DNA from: Deinococci bacterium
GTDB lineage: Bacteria; Deinococcota; Deinococci; Deinococcales; Trueperaceae
Assembly: GCA_030149325.1 (NCBI GenBank)
Contig: JASBRS010000093.1
Span: 1 to 64,000 of the forward strand
Reading direction: 5' to 3'
Length of the DNA stretch: 64,000 nucleotides
The position numbers were made by a program, and so were the translations under genes. Shown one piece after another: positions 42,843 through 51,546 of this stretch. Positions within the stretch are counted from its first letter, which is position 1, and each line of letters opens with the position of its first letter. Under the pieces are notes generated by a model that had not been told where the DNA came from, ran no database searches, and saw only the letters and a list, made by a program, of their open reading frames with translations.

Positions 42843-44864
42843 GTGTCCCGTCTGAGCGAGGCCTGGGGCGACGCCGACAAGCGGCGTGCGCTGCTGCTGT
42901 CGGTCGCGGTGCACCTGGTGGCGTTGCTGCTGTTGGCGACCTTCCTCAGCGCCCCCAAGCCGCGGAAGCTCGAGCCCTACCTGGTGATCACCCTCGGCTC
43001 GCCCGCCTCGTCGAGCCAGCCGGCCCGCGCGAGCACGGTCGAGACGCCGGCCCCCCAGGCGGCCCAGCCGCAGGTGGCCTCGGGCAGCCTGGGCGAGCCG
43101 CAGGCCCGCAGCGCACCGCAACCGCAGGCCCAGGCGCCGCAGACGCAGCAACCCACGGCCCAGCCGCCGGCGTCGGCCCCGCCGCCGGCGGCCGCCACGC
43201 AGGCGGCGCCGACGCCGAGCGCGCCACCACCCGAGGCCGTGCAGGCGCCCGTGCCCTCGCTGCCGGAACCGTCCTCGGCCCCGTCGCAGGCGGCGGCACC
43301 CAGCGGCACCACCACCGCCAGCGCGTTGCCCCCGATCGACGAGGTCCAACTCCAGCCGAAGCCGCAGGCGCCCGCCATCACCGTGCCGAAGCCGCAGACC
43401 CAGGCGGAGCTCCCGCCGGCCACGGTGCTGGCCGTGACGCCGCAGGCCAGCGTCACCCCGAGCCAACCCATCCCCACGCCTCAGGCAACGGCGCAGGTGC
43501 CCCAGGCGCGATCGCTGCCCACCCCGCAGACGTCGGTGAGCGTGGCCCGGACCCTGGCCGCCCCGCAGGCCAGCGCCCAGGTGGCGGCTGCGCGGCCCCT
43601 GGCCGCGCCCCAGGCGTCGGCCCAGGTCGCGGCTCCGCGGGCGCTCAGCGCTCCCCAGGCGACGGCCAGCGTTGCCGCTGCACGGCCCCTGGAGGCGCCG
43701 CAGGTGACGGCGTCGGCCGGGACCGCGCGCGACGTCAGCGTGACGCCCAGCGTCACCGTCCAGGCCGCCGTCTCCGTACCCGTCCCCAGCGTGCAGGCCA
43801 CGGTGGCCGCGCCCGCACCCGCCGCCGGCGCACCGACCACGACGGGTGCGCCGCCCGGGAACACCGACGTGGCCAGCTCCCGGGCCGCCGCCAGCGCACC
43901 GGGGGGCAACGCGCCCAGCTCCGGGCAGACCGGCGGGGCGGTCGAGGCCAGCGCCGCGGGTCGGGGTCGCGCCGCGTCCCCCGATGGCAGCGGTGCCGGC
44001 AGCGGGGTGCCCGCGCCGGTCCCGGCGCCGTTCCGGGCGGAGCTGGAGCGCCCGCTGGCGGTGCTGGTCGACAACGTGCACGGGTACCCGCAGTCGGGCC
44101 TGCGGCAGGCCTCGAGCATCGTCGAGATGCCGGTGGAGGGCGGACTGACACGCCTCATGCTGATCTACCGGACGACCGATCCGGGGCTGGTGGGCCCGAT
44201 CCGCAGCGCCCGCGACTACTTCGTGAAGCTGACCGAGTCGATGAACGCCGTCCTGGTCCACGACGGTGGCTCGCCGGGGGCCATGATCGCCATCTCCCAG
44301 AGCCGCCTGCCGACGCTGGACGCCCTGCACCGCAGCGACCTGTTCAGCAGGGCCGATCAGCGGCAGCCACCGTACAACCTCTACAGCCAGGGCGACTCCC
44401 TGCGGCGCGCCGTCAACCGCCTGCTGCCCGCCCGCCCCCAGGTCCTCACCGGGACGCTGTACCGGCCGCCGCGGGACGCGCCCACGGTGACCAGCGTGAC
44501 CGACCGCTACAGCGGCGTCTACAAGACCGGGTTCCGCTACTTCCCGGAGCTCGACCGCTACCGCTGGGTGCGCAACGGCGCCGGCGCCAACGACGCCAGC
44601 GGCGAGAACGTGTTGGTGGACGCGGTGGTGATGGGGCAGATCACGGCGCGTCCACTCCCCGACGATCCCGAGGGGCGGCTCTACATCCCGTTGCAGGGGG
44701 GCGGCCCGGCCACGCTCTACCTCCATGGGCAGGCGGTCCAGGGCCACTGGGAACTCTCCGATGGCATCCGCTTCGTGACCGCCGACGGCACGCCCGTCGA
44801 CCTGGCGCCGTTCCGGACCTGGTTCGTCCTCACGCCGACCTACCAGGACCGCGTCGAGAACTGA
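42843..44864 (+). CDS. TonB-like protein fused to DUF3048
   Basis: Protein of 673 aa in three parts. Residues 1-60 look like TonB/TolA: a basic start, then one helix SVAVHLVALLLLATFLS carrying the S-x3-H-x6-L pattern that contacts ExbB-ExbD. Residues about 60-395 are a Pro/Ala/Gln/Ser-rich spacer with 15-residue repeats. Residues about 398-673 are not a TonB C-terminal domain but DUF3048 (YerB type): LAVLVDNVHGYPQSGLRQAS, EMPVEGGLTRLMLIY, VGPIRSARDYFV, VHDGGSPGAM. The function of DUF3048 is unknown; in Bacillus it is a lipoprotein at the wall. The architecture suggests proton-motive force delivered to a periplasmic DUF3048 domain. GTG was chosen for GAGG 6 nt upstream. Confidence 0.85.
   Translation: MSRLSEAWGDADKRRALLLSVAVHLVALLLLATFLSAPKPRKLEPYLVITLGSPASSSQPARASTVETPAPQAAQPQVASGSLGEPQARSAPQPQAQAPQTQQPTAQPPASAPPPAAATQAAPTPSAPPPEAVQAPVPSLPEPSSAPSQAAAPSGTTTASALPPIDEVQLQPKPQAPAITVPKPQTQAELPPATVLAVTPQASVTPSQPIPTPQATAQVPQARSLPTPQTSVSVARTLAAPQASAQVAAARPLAAPQASAQVAAPRALSAPQATASVAAARPLEAPQVTASAGTARDVSVTPSVTVQAAVSVPVPSVQATVAAPAPAAGAPTTTGAPPGNTDVASSRAAASAPGGNAPSSGQTGGAVEASAAGRGRAASPDGSGAGSGVPAPVPAPFRAELERPLAVLVDNVHGYPQSGLRQASSIVEMPVEGGLTRLMLIYRTTDPGLVGPIRSARDYFVKLTESMNAVLVHDGGSPGAMIAISQSRLPTLDALHRSDLFSRADQRQPPYNLYSQGDSLRRAVNRLLPARPQVLTGTLYRPPRDAPTVTSVTDRYSGVYKTGFRYFPELDRYRWVRNGAGANDASGENVLVDAVVMGQITARPLPDDPEGRLYIPLQGGGPATLYLHGQAVQGHWELSDGIRFVTADGTPVDLAPFRTWFVLTPTYQDRVEN
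43509..43727 (+). repeat. 45-bp coding tandem repeats in the TonB-like spacer
   Basis: Five units of about 15 residues, each opening R-x-L and containing APQ or TPQ: RSLPTPQTSVSVA, RTLAAPQASAQVAAA, RPLAAPQASAQVAAP, RALSAPQATASVAAA, RPLEAPQVTASAGTA. The first unit is two residues shorter. Unit number is likely to vary among strains. Confidence 0.8.
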
Positions 44865-44876
44865 ACCGGCCTTGAC

Positions 44877-45662
44877 TCAGGTGTCGTTGCGGGGCACGAC
44901 CTCGTCGAAGAACAGCCCGCGCATGCGCAGGCGGTAGCGCTTCTCCTTGATGTCGATGTCGAGGAAGCTGTACTCGTCCTGGTAGCCGTTGGTGTCGAGC
45001 AAGATGGCGCGTCCCTGGGAGGCGATGTTGACGCCGCCGCGGACCGGGGTGTGGCCGTAGATGCCGAGCCGGTAGGGGGTGCTGTCGAGGAAGTCCTTCT
45101 CCTCGTAGATCCAGCGCCGCCGGTTCTCGAGGTAGAAGCCGTTGTCGTAGGTGTTGTGCTCGGGGAGGGGACCCACGTGCGCGAGGTGCAGCTCCTCGAT
45201 CACCACCTCCGCCGGCCACGACAGGATCCAGTCGCGGAGCTCGGGTTCCATGTCGTTGCCGTAGCCGACCTTCCACTCCAGGTGGGAGACGTCGTCGGTC
45301 CTCAACGGACCCTGTTCGGGGTGCACGGCGTTGAAGTCGTGGTTGCCCATGAGGATCGTCATCTTGCCGTCTGGGACGCGGTCCTGGAAGCCCTTGACGT
45401 CGCGCAGGAAGGCGCTCTGCGCCTTCTCCGCCCGTTCCAGATGACGCGGGTTGTACTCGTCGTAGCGCCGCACGTTGATGATCTCGGCGTAGCGGTCGCG
45501 GCTCTTGGCGTGGACCAGGTCCCCCAGCAGCACCAGGCGGACGTCGTCGTGCACCAGCGCGCCGGTCGGGCGGTGGCCCTCGTCGGAGAGCCCGGCCTCG
45601 ATCAGCATCGACCACAGCTTGTCGGCCTGCATGTGGATGTCGCCGATGACGACCAGCCTCAT
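44877..45662 (-). CDS. cytoplasmic metallophosphoesterase
   Basis: Calcineurin-like phosphoesterase (261 aa) without signal peptide. Ligand motifs in order: VVIGDIHMQ (residues 4-12), VLLGDLVHAK (around 45), LMGNHDFNAVH (around 104), the histidine in LAHVGPLPEHN (around 163) and IYGHTPVRGG (around 200). It resembles bacterial Ser/Thr phosphatases and Ap4A-type hydrolases; the substrate cannot be decided. Start ATG has GGAGG 6 nt upstream. It converges with the DUF3048 fusion gene with only 12 nt between stops. Confidence 0.82.
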   Translation of the reverse strand: MRLVVIGDIHMQADKLWSMLIEAGLSDEGHRPTGALVHDDVRLVLLGDLVHAKSRDRYAEIINVRRYDEYNPRHLERAEKAQSAFLRDVKGFQDRVPDGKMTILMGNHDFNAVHPEQGPLRTDDVSHLEWKVGYGNDMEPELRDWILSWPAEVVIEELHLAHVGPLPEHNTYDNGFYLENRRRWIYEEKDFLDSTPYRLGIYGHTPVRGGVNIASQGRAILLDTNGYQDEYSFLDIDIKEKRYRLRMRGLFFDEVVPRNDT

Positions 45663-45783
45663 CGCCGGCCTCCGGGCCGCTGCGAACCCGACCCGCTCGC
45701 GGCCGGCCTGCGGCCTCGCGCTACGAGCTCGGAGCTGGGGTTGGGGTCGAGGGTGGCTTCGTCGCCCATCGGCGTGCGCTGCG

Positions 45784-46941
45784 TCAGCGGCTGGCCCGGG
45801 TCTGGAGCAGCGGGAGCGGGTCGACGGGTTCGTTGTCGACGCGGATCTCGAAGTGGAGGTGCGGCCCCGTCGACTGGCCGGTGTCCCCGACCCGGGCGAT
45901 CACCTGCCCCTCCTGCACCCGCTCTCCCACCTTGACCAACAGGACCGAGGCGTGCCCGTAGTAGTAGGTGGTGTTGCCGTTGGCGATGATGACGCACAAG
46001 CCGTAGCCGCCGTTCCATCCCGCCAGCGTGACGGTGCCGCCCACCGCCGCACGGATCGAGTCGCCCATGTTGGCGGCGATATCGATCCCGGTGTGGAAGT
46101 TCGAGCCGTCGACGCGCAACTGCCGGTAGCCGAAGTGCGAGGTGAGGGGGCCGTGGATCGGCCACATCATCGCCCCGGCGGGCGCCGGCTTGGGCTCGGC
46201 GCTCAACGCACGCGCCGCACCGAGCTCGCCCGCGGGGACGATGCGCAGCGTCTGACCGGCGAAGACGTCGATGGAAGCGAGGTCGTTGGCGCTCATCAGG
46301 GCCGCCACCGTGGTGCCGTAGCGGTGCGCGATCGACCACAGGCTGTCGCCCTTCTGAACCGTGACGGTGGGCGGCACCGGTCCGCCGGTGTCGGTGGTGG
46401 GGGCGGCGTAGCGTCCGGGCACGGTCAGGGTGTCGCCGGGGTGCAGCACGCTCGACGCGGTCAGACCGTTGGCGCTGGCGAGCGCGCCGACCGTCACCTG
46501 GTTGTCGCGGGCCAGGTTCCACAGCGTGCCGCCCGGGGCGACCGTCACGGTCAGCGGCGTCGGAGGCGGGCTGCTGGCGTGCAGCGACAAGGTCTGGCCC
46601 GGCCGGATGACCGAGCCGGAGAGGTCGTTGAAGGCGATGAGGTCGTCGACCGTCAGGTGGAACGCCAGGGCGATGTTGTACAGGGTGTCGCCCGGCTGGA
46701 CCACGTAGACGTCGGGGGTGGCGTTGCCGCCGGACGGGAGCTTCAGCGTGGTGCCGGGCTCCAGGGCGCTGCCGGTCAGGTCGTTGGCCTGCTGGAGGGC
46801 TTCCACGGTGGTGCTGTAGCGCTGCGCGAGTCCCCACAGGGTATCTCCGGGTTGAACGGTGATCGTCTGCTGGGCCCAGGCGATGCCGCAGGCGAGCCCG
46901 AAGGCGGCGACGAGGACGGAGCGTAGGCGGGGACGTGGCAT
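45784..46941 (-). CDS. LysM-repeat M23 peptidoglycan endopeptidase
   Basis: Exported wall hydrolase or hydrolase activator (385 aa). A signal peptide (VLVAAFGLACGIAWAQ) is followed by four LysM modules, each opening VQPGDTLW or similar (about residues 26-70, 76-120, 130-175, 188-232), which bind glycan strands. A C-terminal M23 domain (about 265-370) has HFGYR and HTGIDIAA with the zinc ligands and ends in STGPHLHFEIR. Ligands look complete, so it should be catalytic. ATG lies 7 nt after a -10 element. It may act in cell division or in wall turnover with the class A PBP. Confidence 0.9.
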   Translation of the reverse strand: MPRPRLRSVLVAAFGLACGIAWAQQTITVQPGDTLWGLAQRYSTTVEALQQANDLTGSALEPGTTLKLPSGGNATPDVYVVQPGDTLYNIALAFHLTVDDLIAFNDLSGSVIRPGQTLSLHASSPPPTPLTVTVAPGGTLWNLARDNQVTVGALASANGLTASSVLHPGDTLTVPGRYAAPTTDTGGPVPPTVTVQKGDSLWSIAHRYGTTVAALMSANDLASIDVFAGQTLRIVPAGELGAARALSAEPKPAPAGAMMWPIHGPLTSHFGYRQLRVDGSNFHTGIDIAANMGDSIRAAVGGTVTLAGWNGGYGLCVIIANGNTTYYYGHASVLLVKVGERVQEGQVIARVGDTGQSTGPHLHFEIRVDNEPVDPLPLLQTRASR

Positions 46942-46948
46942 CCTTGCT

Positions 46949-46954
46949 AGGTTA
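46949..46954 (-). promoter_or_regulatory. -10 element of the LysM-M23 gene
   Basis: TAACCT, 7 nt before the ATG; the spacer contains AAGG. Confidence 0.45.
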
Positions 46955-47004
46955 CCAGACCCGCGCGCCGCGCAAGTGGAAAGAATTCATGTCCGGTGGG
47001 GCTG

Positions 47005-47024
47005 CGGCGCCGCGATCGGCGCCG
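47005..47024 (-). terminator. hairpin after the 66-codon gene
   Basis: Perfect 8-bp stem of two CGGCGCCG units around a 4-nt loop, 16 nt past the stop of the small gene. No T-run. Confidence 0.4.
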
Positions 47025-47039
47025 TCGGGGTGCACCAGC

Positions 47040-47240
47040 TCAGTCTCTCGGGTCGAGGATCCCGTCCAGAACGATGCTGGATCCCCTCGCCAGGGTCATG
47101 CGCCGCCCCAGCTCGCCGGCCAGGATCATGAAGGTGTCGATCTCCGCGCCCTCGGCAACGCCCAGGACCAGCTTCGACTCGAGATCCCGGACCTCACGGT
47201 CGAGGACGGGCGTCGGCAGGTTCGCCAGGGCGTTCGGCAT
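47040..47240 (-). CDS. small hypothetical protein
   Basis: A 66-residue soluble protein, mostly helical by composition (VLDREVRDLESKLVLGVAEG, then FMILAGELGRRMTLARGSS), with no family I recognise. The ATG has an excellent ribosome binding site (GAGGAG, 6 nt upstream) and TAGACT stands some 30 nt further up, which supports expression. It lies between argB and the LysM-M23 gene on the same strand. The high share of charged and leucine residues suggests a helical hairpin or oligomer. Confidence 0.6.
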   Translation of the reverse strand: MPNALANLPTPVLDREVRDLESKLVLGVAEGAEIDTFMILAGELGRRMTLARGSSIVLDGILDPRD

Positions 47241-47300
47241 CAAGAGCTCCTCTCGGTCGATCTCGAGAGGGAGTCTAGCAACCGTCTCCTTACGGATCTC

Positions 47301-48071
47301 TCAACCGTTGCCGGGGCCCAGCACGCGCGTGCCCGCTGCGCCGCGCAGGCCCGCGCGCGCGCTCGCTGCGTCGCGGCCGTCGGCGATGACCGCGAAGGGG
47401 GCCCCCTGGCGCAGGGCTGCCAGCGCCGCCTCGACCTTGGGGATCATGCCGCCCGCGATCCGGCCGTCGGCGATGCGGACCTCGACGTCGGAACGGGTCA
47501 GCTCCGGGACCAGCGACTCCGGACGCTGCGGGTCGTCGAGGACCCCGGGAACGTTGGTCAGGAACACCACGCCCGCGCCGAGAGCGCCCGCTACGGCCGC
47601 CGCCACGTCGTCGGCGTTGACGTTCAGCAGGCCGCCGTCGCCGTCGACGGCGAGGCACCCCAGCACGGGGACCAGGGAGATCGACGCCAGGCCGCGTAGG
47701 ACGGCCGCATCGACGCCGGTCACGCGGCCCACCCGGTCGAGGTCGGAGCTCAGCGGGACCGCGCGAAGGAGCTCGGCGTCGCGCCCCGTGAGGCCGACGG
47801 CGGGTCCGATGTCCTGGGCCAGACGCTTCCCCAGGAGCGTCAGCACCCGCTCGATGACCTCGAGGCTGTCGGCGGAGGTGACCCGCAACCCTCGCACGAA
47901 GCGGTGCGGAAGGCCCGCGGCGTCGAGCGCCGCGGTGATGAACGGACCCCCGCCGAGGACCACCACCGGCGCGGCCCCCTCGTCACGGAGCGCGCGGATC
48001 TCGGCGGCCACGGCGCGGCGCGTGGCATCGTCGGTCATGGCGTTGCCGCCGTACTTCACCACCATCGGCAT
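47301..48071 (-). CDS. argB: acetylglutamate kinase (or LysW-aminoadipate kinase)
   Basis: Amino-acid kinase family enzyme (256 aa) that phosphorylates N-acetylglutamate in arginine synthesis. VVKYGGNAM at the start holds the ATP lysine. VVVLGGGPFI, LRVTSADSLEVIERVL (around residue 68), LLNVNADDVAAAVAGAL (around 150) and GGMIPKVEAALAAL with the second lysine (around 205) are intact. In Deinococcota a close relative, LysZ, works on LysW-bound aminoadipate for lysine synthesis; no lysW is nearby, so argB is preferred. ATG follows a -10 element by 5 nt. Confidence 0.85.
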   Translation of the reverse strand: MPMVVKYGGNAMTDDATRRAVAAEIRALRDEGAAPVVVLGGGPFITAALDAAGLPHRFVRGLRVTSADSLEVIERVLTLLGKRLAQDIGPAVGLTGRDAELLRAVPLSSDLDRVGRVTGVDAAVLRGLASISLVPVLGCLAVDGDGGLLNVNADDVAAAVAGALGAGVVFLTNVPGVLDDPQRPESLVPELTRSDVEVRIADGRIAGGMIPKVEAALAALRQGAPFAVIADGRDAASARAGLRGAAGTRVLGPGNG

Positions 48072-48076
48072 GCGCC

Positions 48077-48082
48077 AGTGTA
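48077..48082 (-). promoter_or_regulatory. -10 element of argB
   Basis: TACACT, 5 nt before the ATG. Confidence 0.45.
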
Positions 48083-48176
48083 CCGGGCGCCGACGGCCCC
48101 GACGCGCGTGGTAGATTCGGACCCGCTGCCCGCCACGTCGGGGCGCCCTGTCGAGGGGGCGGAGAGGAGTGCACGG

Positions 48177-49586
48177 GTGGGGGACACCGGGACCCTGATC
48201 TTCGGAACGGACGGTTGGCGCGACCTCATCGCCGACCGCTTCACGGTGGCCAATGTGCGGCGCGCGGCGCGCGCCTACGCCGACCATCTCCTCGAACGGG
48301 GCGCTTCGCTGGTCCTGGTCGGGCACGACACCCGCTTCGGCGGCGAGCTCTTCGCGACCGCGGCGGCCCAGGAGCTGGCCGCCCGCGGACTCGACGTGCG
48401 GTTGTCCGACGGCTACCTGCCCACGCCCGCGCTGTCGTACGCGGTGGCGCACTACGGCGCCGGCGGCGGGGTGATGTTGACGGCGTCGCACAACCCTCCC
48501 GGCTACCACGGCTTCAAGCTCAAGGGCCCCTACGGCGGTACCGCCACCGACGACATCTACCGCGATGTCGCCGGTCGCATCGGTCCGGCCGACGAGGCGC
48601 CGGCGGCCCCGCGCGGGATCGAGCGCTTCGACGTGCGCGACGCCTACTACGACGCTCTCGAACGTCTGCTCGACATGGCGCTGCTCTCCGACCGGGCCGG
48701 GCACCTGGTGCACGACCCCATGGGGGGAGCGGCCTGCGGCTGGCTGGCGGGGTTCGTGGCCTCGCGCGGGCTGCCGTGGACGGTGGAGGAGGTGCGCGGG
48801 GAACCCCACCCGCTGTTCTACGGGGTCAATCCCGAGCCGATCGGCGCGAACCTGGCCGTGACCGCCCGGCGCATGGCGGAGGCCGGGGACGCCCTGTTCG
48901 CGGTGGCGACCGACGGCGACGGCGACCGCCTCGGGGTGGTGCTGCCGGGCGGCGCCTTCTTCGACTCGCACCAGATCTTCGCCGTGCTGCTCGACGAGCT
49001 GGCCCGTGGCGGAGCGCCGGGCGCGGTGGTCAAGACCTTCACCGTGTCGCGCATCGTCGAGCGCCTGGCGGCGCTCCGCGATCGCGAGGTGATCGAGACG
49101 CCGGTCGGCTTCAAGTACATCGTCGGCGCCATGCTCGCCGGTGACGTGCTCATCGGGGGCGAGGAGTCGGGCGGCATCGGGGTGACCGGGCACATCCCCG
49201 AGCGCGATGGCATCGCCAACGCCCTGTTGCTGGCCCAGAGCGTCGCGCGCAGCGGCCTGCCCCTGGGTGAGCGTTTCGCCGCCCTGGAGAGCGAGACGGG
49301 CTGGCGGCATGCCTACGACCGGCTTGACCTGCACCTCACGGACAACGTCCTCAAGGACCGGGTGATGACGGCGCTGGAGGCGCCGCCCGCGAGGATCGGC
49401 GATCGCCCGCTGGACTCCGTCGAGCGCCGGGACGGCGTCAAGCTCAACCTCGGCGAGGACGCCTGGCTGCTGTTCCGGCCCAGCGGCACCGAGCCGGTGC
49501 TGCGGATCTACTGCGAGGCCCCCGACGCCGCGGCCGTGCGCGACGTCCTGGCGTGGGCGCGCGGCTGGGTCGGTTCGCTCGGCTGA
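48177..49586 (+). CDS. phosphoglucomutase/phosphomannomutase family protein
   Basis: Alpha-D-phosphohexomutase (469 aa), the second of its superfamily here after GlmM. It has LIFGTDGWRDLIADRFT at the start, the phosphoserine loop MLTASHNPPGYHGFKLKG (around residues 98-116), Mg-binding DGDGDRLG (around 246), sugar-binding GGEESGGIG (around 327) and LFRPSGTEPVLRIY near the end. GEESGG fits glucose-phosphate substrates better than glucosamine, so interconversion of glucose-1- and glucose-6-phosphate is likely; it could feed the sugar-nucleotide genes further right. The GTG start has GAGAGGAG upstream. Confidence 0.88.
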   Translation: MGDTGTLIFGTDGWRDLIADRFTVANVRRAARAYADHLLERGASLVLVGHDTRFGGELFATAAAQELAARGLDVRLSDGYLPTPALSYAVAHYGAGGGVMLTASHNPPGYHGFKLKGPYGGTATDDIYRDVAGRIGPADEAPAAPRGIERFDVRDAYYDALERLLDMALLSDRAGHLVHDPMGGAACGWLAGFVASRGLPWTVEEVRGEPHPLFYGVNPEPIGANLAVTARRMAEAGDALFAVATDGDGDRLGVVLPGGAFFDSHQIFAVLLDELARGGAPGAVVKTFTVSRIVERLAALRDREVIETPVGFKYIVGAMLAGDVLIGGEESGGIGVTGHIPERDGIANALLLAQSVARSGLPLGERFAALESETGWRHAYDRLDLHLTDNVLKDRVMTALEAPPARIGDRPLDSVERRDGVKLNLGEDAWLLFRPSGTEPVLRIYCEAPDAAAVRDVLAWARGWVGSLG

Positions 49587-49598
49587 GCGTCGGCCCTG

Positions 49599-50648
49599 TC
49601 AGACCTGGACGAACCCCTTGGGGCTCTTCGAGAGCACGCGGTAGCCGTCGTCGGTGACGACGGCCAGGTCCTCGATGCGCACGCCCCCGAAACCGGGCAG
49701 GTAGACGCCGGGTTCGATGGTGACGGTCATGCCGGGCTCGAGCACGTCGTCGCTGCGCGAGGAGAGCCGGGGGCCCTCGTGGATCTCGAGCCCGGTGCCG
49801 TGCCCCAGCGAGTGGGAGAAGGCGGCGGCCAGGTCGTGCCGGGCCAGCAGGTCGCGGGCGATGGCGTCGAGCTCCCGGCCCGTCCGGCCCGGCGCGACGG
49901 CGGCCAGGGCGGCCTCCTGCGCTTCCAGCACGGCGTCGAACAGGCGCCGGAGCTCGGGCGCGATGGGGCCGACCGCGATGGCGCGGGTCATGTCGGCGTG
50001 GTAGCCGCCGTACACCGCCCCGAAGTCGATGGTGACGAGGTCCCCGGCCTCGATCACCTTGTCCGAGGCCACCCCGTGCGGCATGGCGCTGCGCGTGCCG
50101 CTGGCCACGATGATGTGGAAGCCGGAGCCGTCGGAGCCGGCCATGCGCATGCTGCGGTCGAGCTCCAGGGCGATCTCGATCTCGCGGACGCCGGGGCGCA
50201 GCTTCGGCAGGACCTCTGCCAGGGCGGCGTCGGTGATGCGGGCGGCCTCGTCGAGCAGCGCGATCTCCTCCTCGGCCTTGACCAGGCGCAGCGGGGCGAG
50301 GAGGGCGTCGGTGGCGATGGGCTCGCGGCCGAGGCGGTCGGTGAGCCGCCGGAAGCGCTGCAGGCTCAGGTGCTCGGCCTCCACCGCCAGCGGGGTGTCG
50401 CCCACCAGCTCGTGCAGGCGCTCCTCCCAGTTCGGCGAGATGAGCACCTCCAGGCGCGACTCCTCGGCCGTCTGCGCGGTGTAGCGACCGTCGGTGAGCA
50501 ACAGGGCTCGGTCGGGCGTCACCACCACCACGCCGTCCTCGGGGCTGGTGAAGCCGGAGAGGTAGCGGACGTTGGCGGGGGCGGTGACCAGCAGGGTGCC
50601 GGCGCCTACCTCCGCCAGCTTGCGCCGGACGTCGTCGACGCGGCTCAT
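49599..50648 (-). CDS. M24 family Xaa-Pro peptidase
   Basis: Aminopeptidase P/prolidase-type metallopeptidase (349 aa). The N-terminal creatinase-like domain (about 1-120) precedes a pita-bread domain with all five metal ligands: two D in TIDFGAVYGGYHADMTR (around residues 205-220), H in LGHGTGLEIHE (around 280), E in TIEPGVYLPG (around 313) and E in GVRIEDLAVV. It should release N-terminal residues before proline. The ATG overlaps the tpiA stop (ATGA), so it is the second gene of a tpiA operon. It has a degenerate paralogue on the other side of tpiA. Confidence 0.9.
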   Translation of the reverse strand: MSRVDDVRRKLAEVGAGTLLVTAPANVRYLSGFTSPEDGVVVVTPDRALLLTDGRYTAQTAEESRLEVLISPNWEERLHELVGDTPLAVEAEHLSLQRFRRLTDRLGREPIATDALLAPLRLVKAEEEIALLDEAARITDAALAEVLPKLRPGVREIEIALELDRSMRMAGSDGSGFHIIVASGTRSAMPHGVASDKVIEAGDLVTIDFGAVYGGYHADMTRAIAVGPIAPELRRLFDAVLEAQEAALAAVAPGRTGRELDAIARDLLARHDLAAAFSHSLGHGTGLEIHEGPRLSSRSDDVLEPGMTVTIEPGVYLPGFGGVRIEDLAVVTDDGYRVLSKSPKGFVQV

Positions 50649-51418
50649 CGCGCCGCCTCCACGATGCTGAGGAGCTGGTCGGCGTCGAGGCTCGCGCCCC
50701 CGATGAGGCCGCCGTTGACGTCGGGCTTCGCCAGCAGCTCGGCGGCATTGCCGGGCTTCATGCTGCCGCCGTAGAGGATGCGCATCGACGCCCCCGATTC
50801 GGGGTAGCGCGCCACCAGGTCGGCGCGGATGGCGGACCCCATCTCCTGGGCATCGTCGGCCGTGGCGGTGCGGCCCGTTCCGATCGCCCACACCGGCTCG
50901 TAGGCGATCACGAGCTCGTCGGCACCGGCCAGGCGGATGCCCTCGAGGTCGCCCGCGAGCTGCTCCAGGACGACCTCCCGGGCGCACCCGGCGAGGCGCT
51001 CGTCCTCGCGTTCACCCACGCACAGGATCGGCACCAGCCCCTCGGCCAGGGCGGCGCCGAGCTTGGCGTTGATGAGGGCGTCGTTCTCGGCGTGGTAGGC
51101 GCGGCGTTCGGAGTGGCCGACGATCACGAAGCTCGCGCCGGCGTCGCGCAGCATGGCGGCGGAGAGCTCGCCGGTGTAGGCACCCTCGGCGTGGGCGCTG
51201 ACGTCCTGGGCGCCCAGCCGCACGTCGGTGCCGCGCGCCAGGGCCGCCATCGGGACCAGGTGCGTGGCAGGAACGTTGAGGAGCACGTCGCAGTGGTCGT
51301 GAGGAGCGGCGGCGAGGCGATCGAGGAGGGTGCGCAGCCAGGGCACGGCCTCGCTCGGCAGCTTGTTCATCTTCCAGTTGCCGGCGATGAGCGGTCGGAT
51401 GGGTGGGGCGGAAGGCAT
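50645..51418 (-). CDS. tpiA: triosephosphate isomerase
   Basis: Interconverts dihydroxyacetone phosphate and glyceraldehyde-3-phosphate (257 aa). The active-site lysine is in AGNWKMNK, histidine in VIVGHSERRAYH (around residue 100), glutamate in YEPVWAIGTGRTA (around 172), and the phosphate-binding RILYGGSMK and GLIGGASLD follow. It has a leaderless promoter and is coupled to the M24 peptidase gene. No other glycolytic gene is adjacent. Confidence 0.96.
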   Translation of the reverse strand: MPSAPPIRPLIAGNWKMNKLPSEAVPWLRTLLDRLAAAPHDHCDVLLNVPATHLVPMAALARGTDVRLGAQDVSAHAEGAYTGELSAAMLRDAGASFVIVGHSERRAYHAENDALINAKLGAALAEGLVPILCVGEREDERLAGCAREVVLEQLAGDLEGIRLAGADELVIAYEPVWAIGTGRTATADDAQEMGSAIRADLVARYPESGASMRILYGGSMKPGNAAELLAKPDVNGGLIGGASLDADQLLSIVEAAR

Positions 51419-51423
51419 GTGCC

Positions 51424-51429
51424 AGGATA
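51424..51429 (-). promoter_or_regulatory. -10 element of tpiA
   Basis: TATCCT, 5 nt before the ATG. Confidence 0.5.
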
Positions 51430-51546
51430 CCGCCTCACCGCGTCGATTCCGTGCACCGTCGGTTCTGGTGATGACCGGGCCGGAGCTATCGGCACGTACG
51501 CCAATTTCAGATTTCTCAAGGTTGACTGGCGAGCAAGCGCGGTCAG

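Noticed and set aside
44877-45662. A wall-related role for the metallophosphoesterase because it follows the TonB-like gene
   Set aside because: It is on the opposite strand, lacks a signal peptide and merely converges with that operon.
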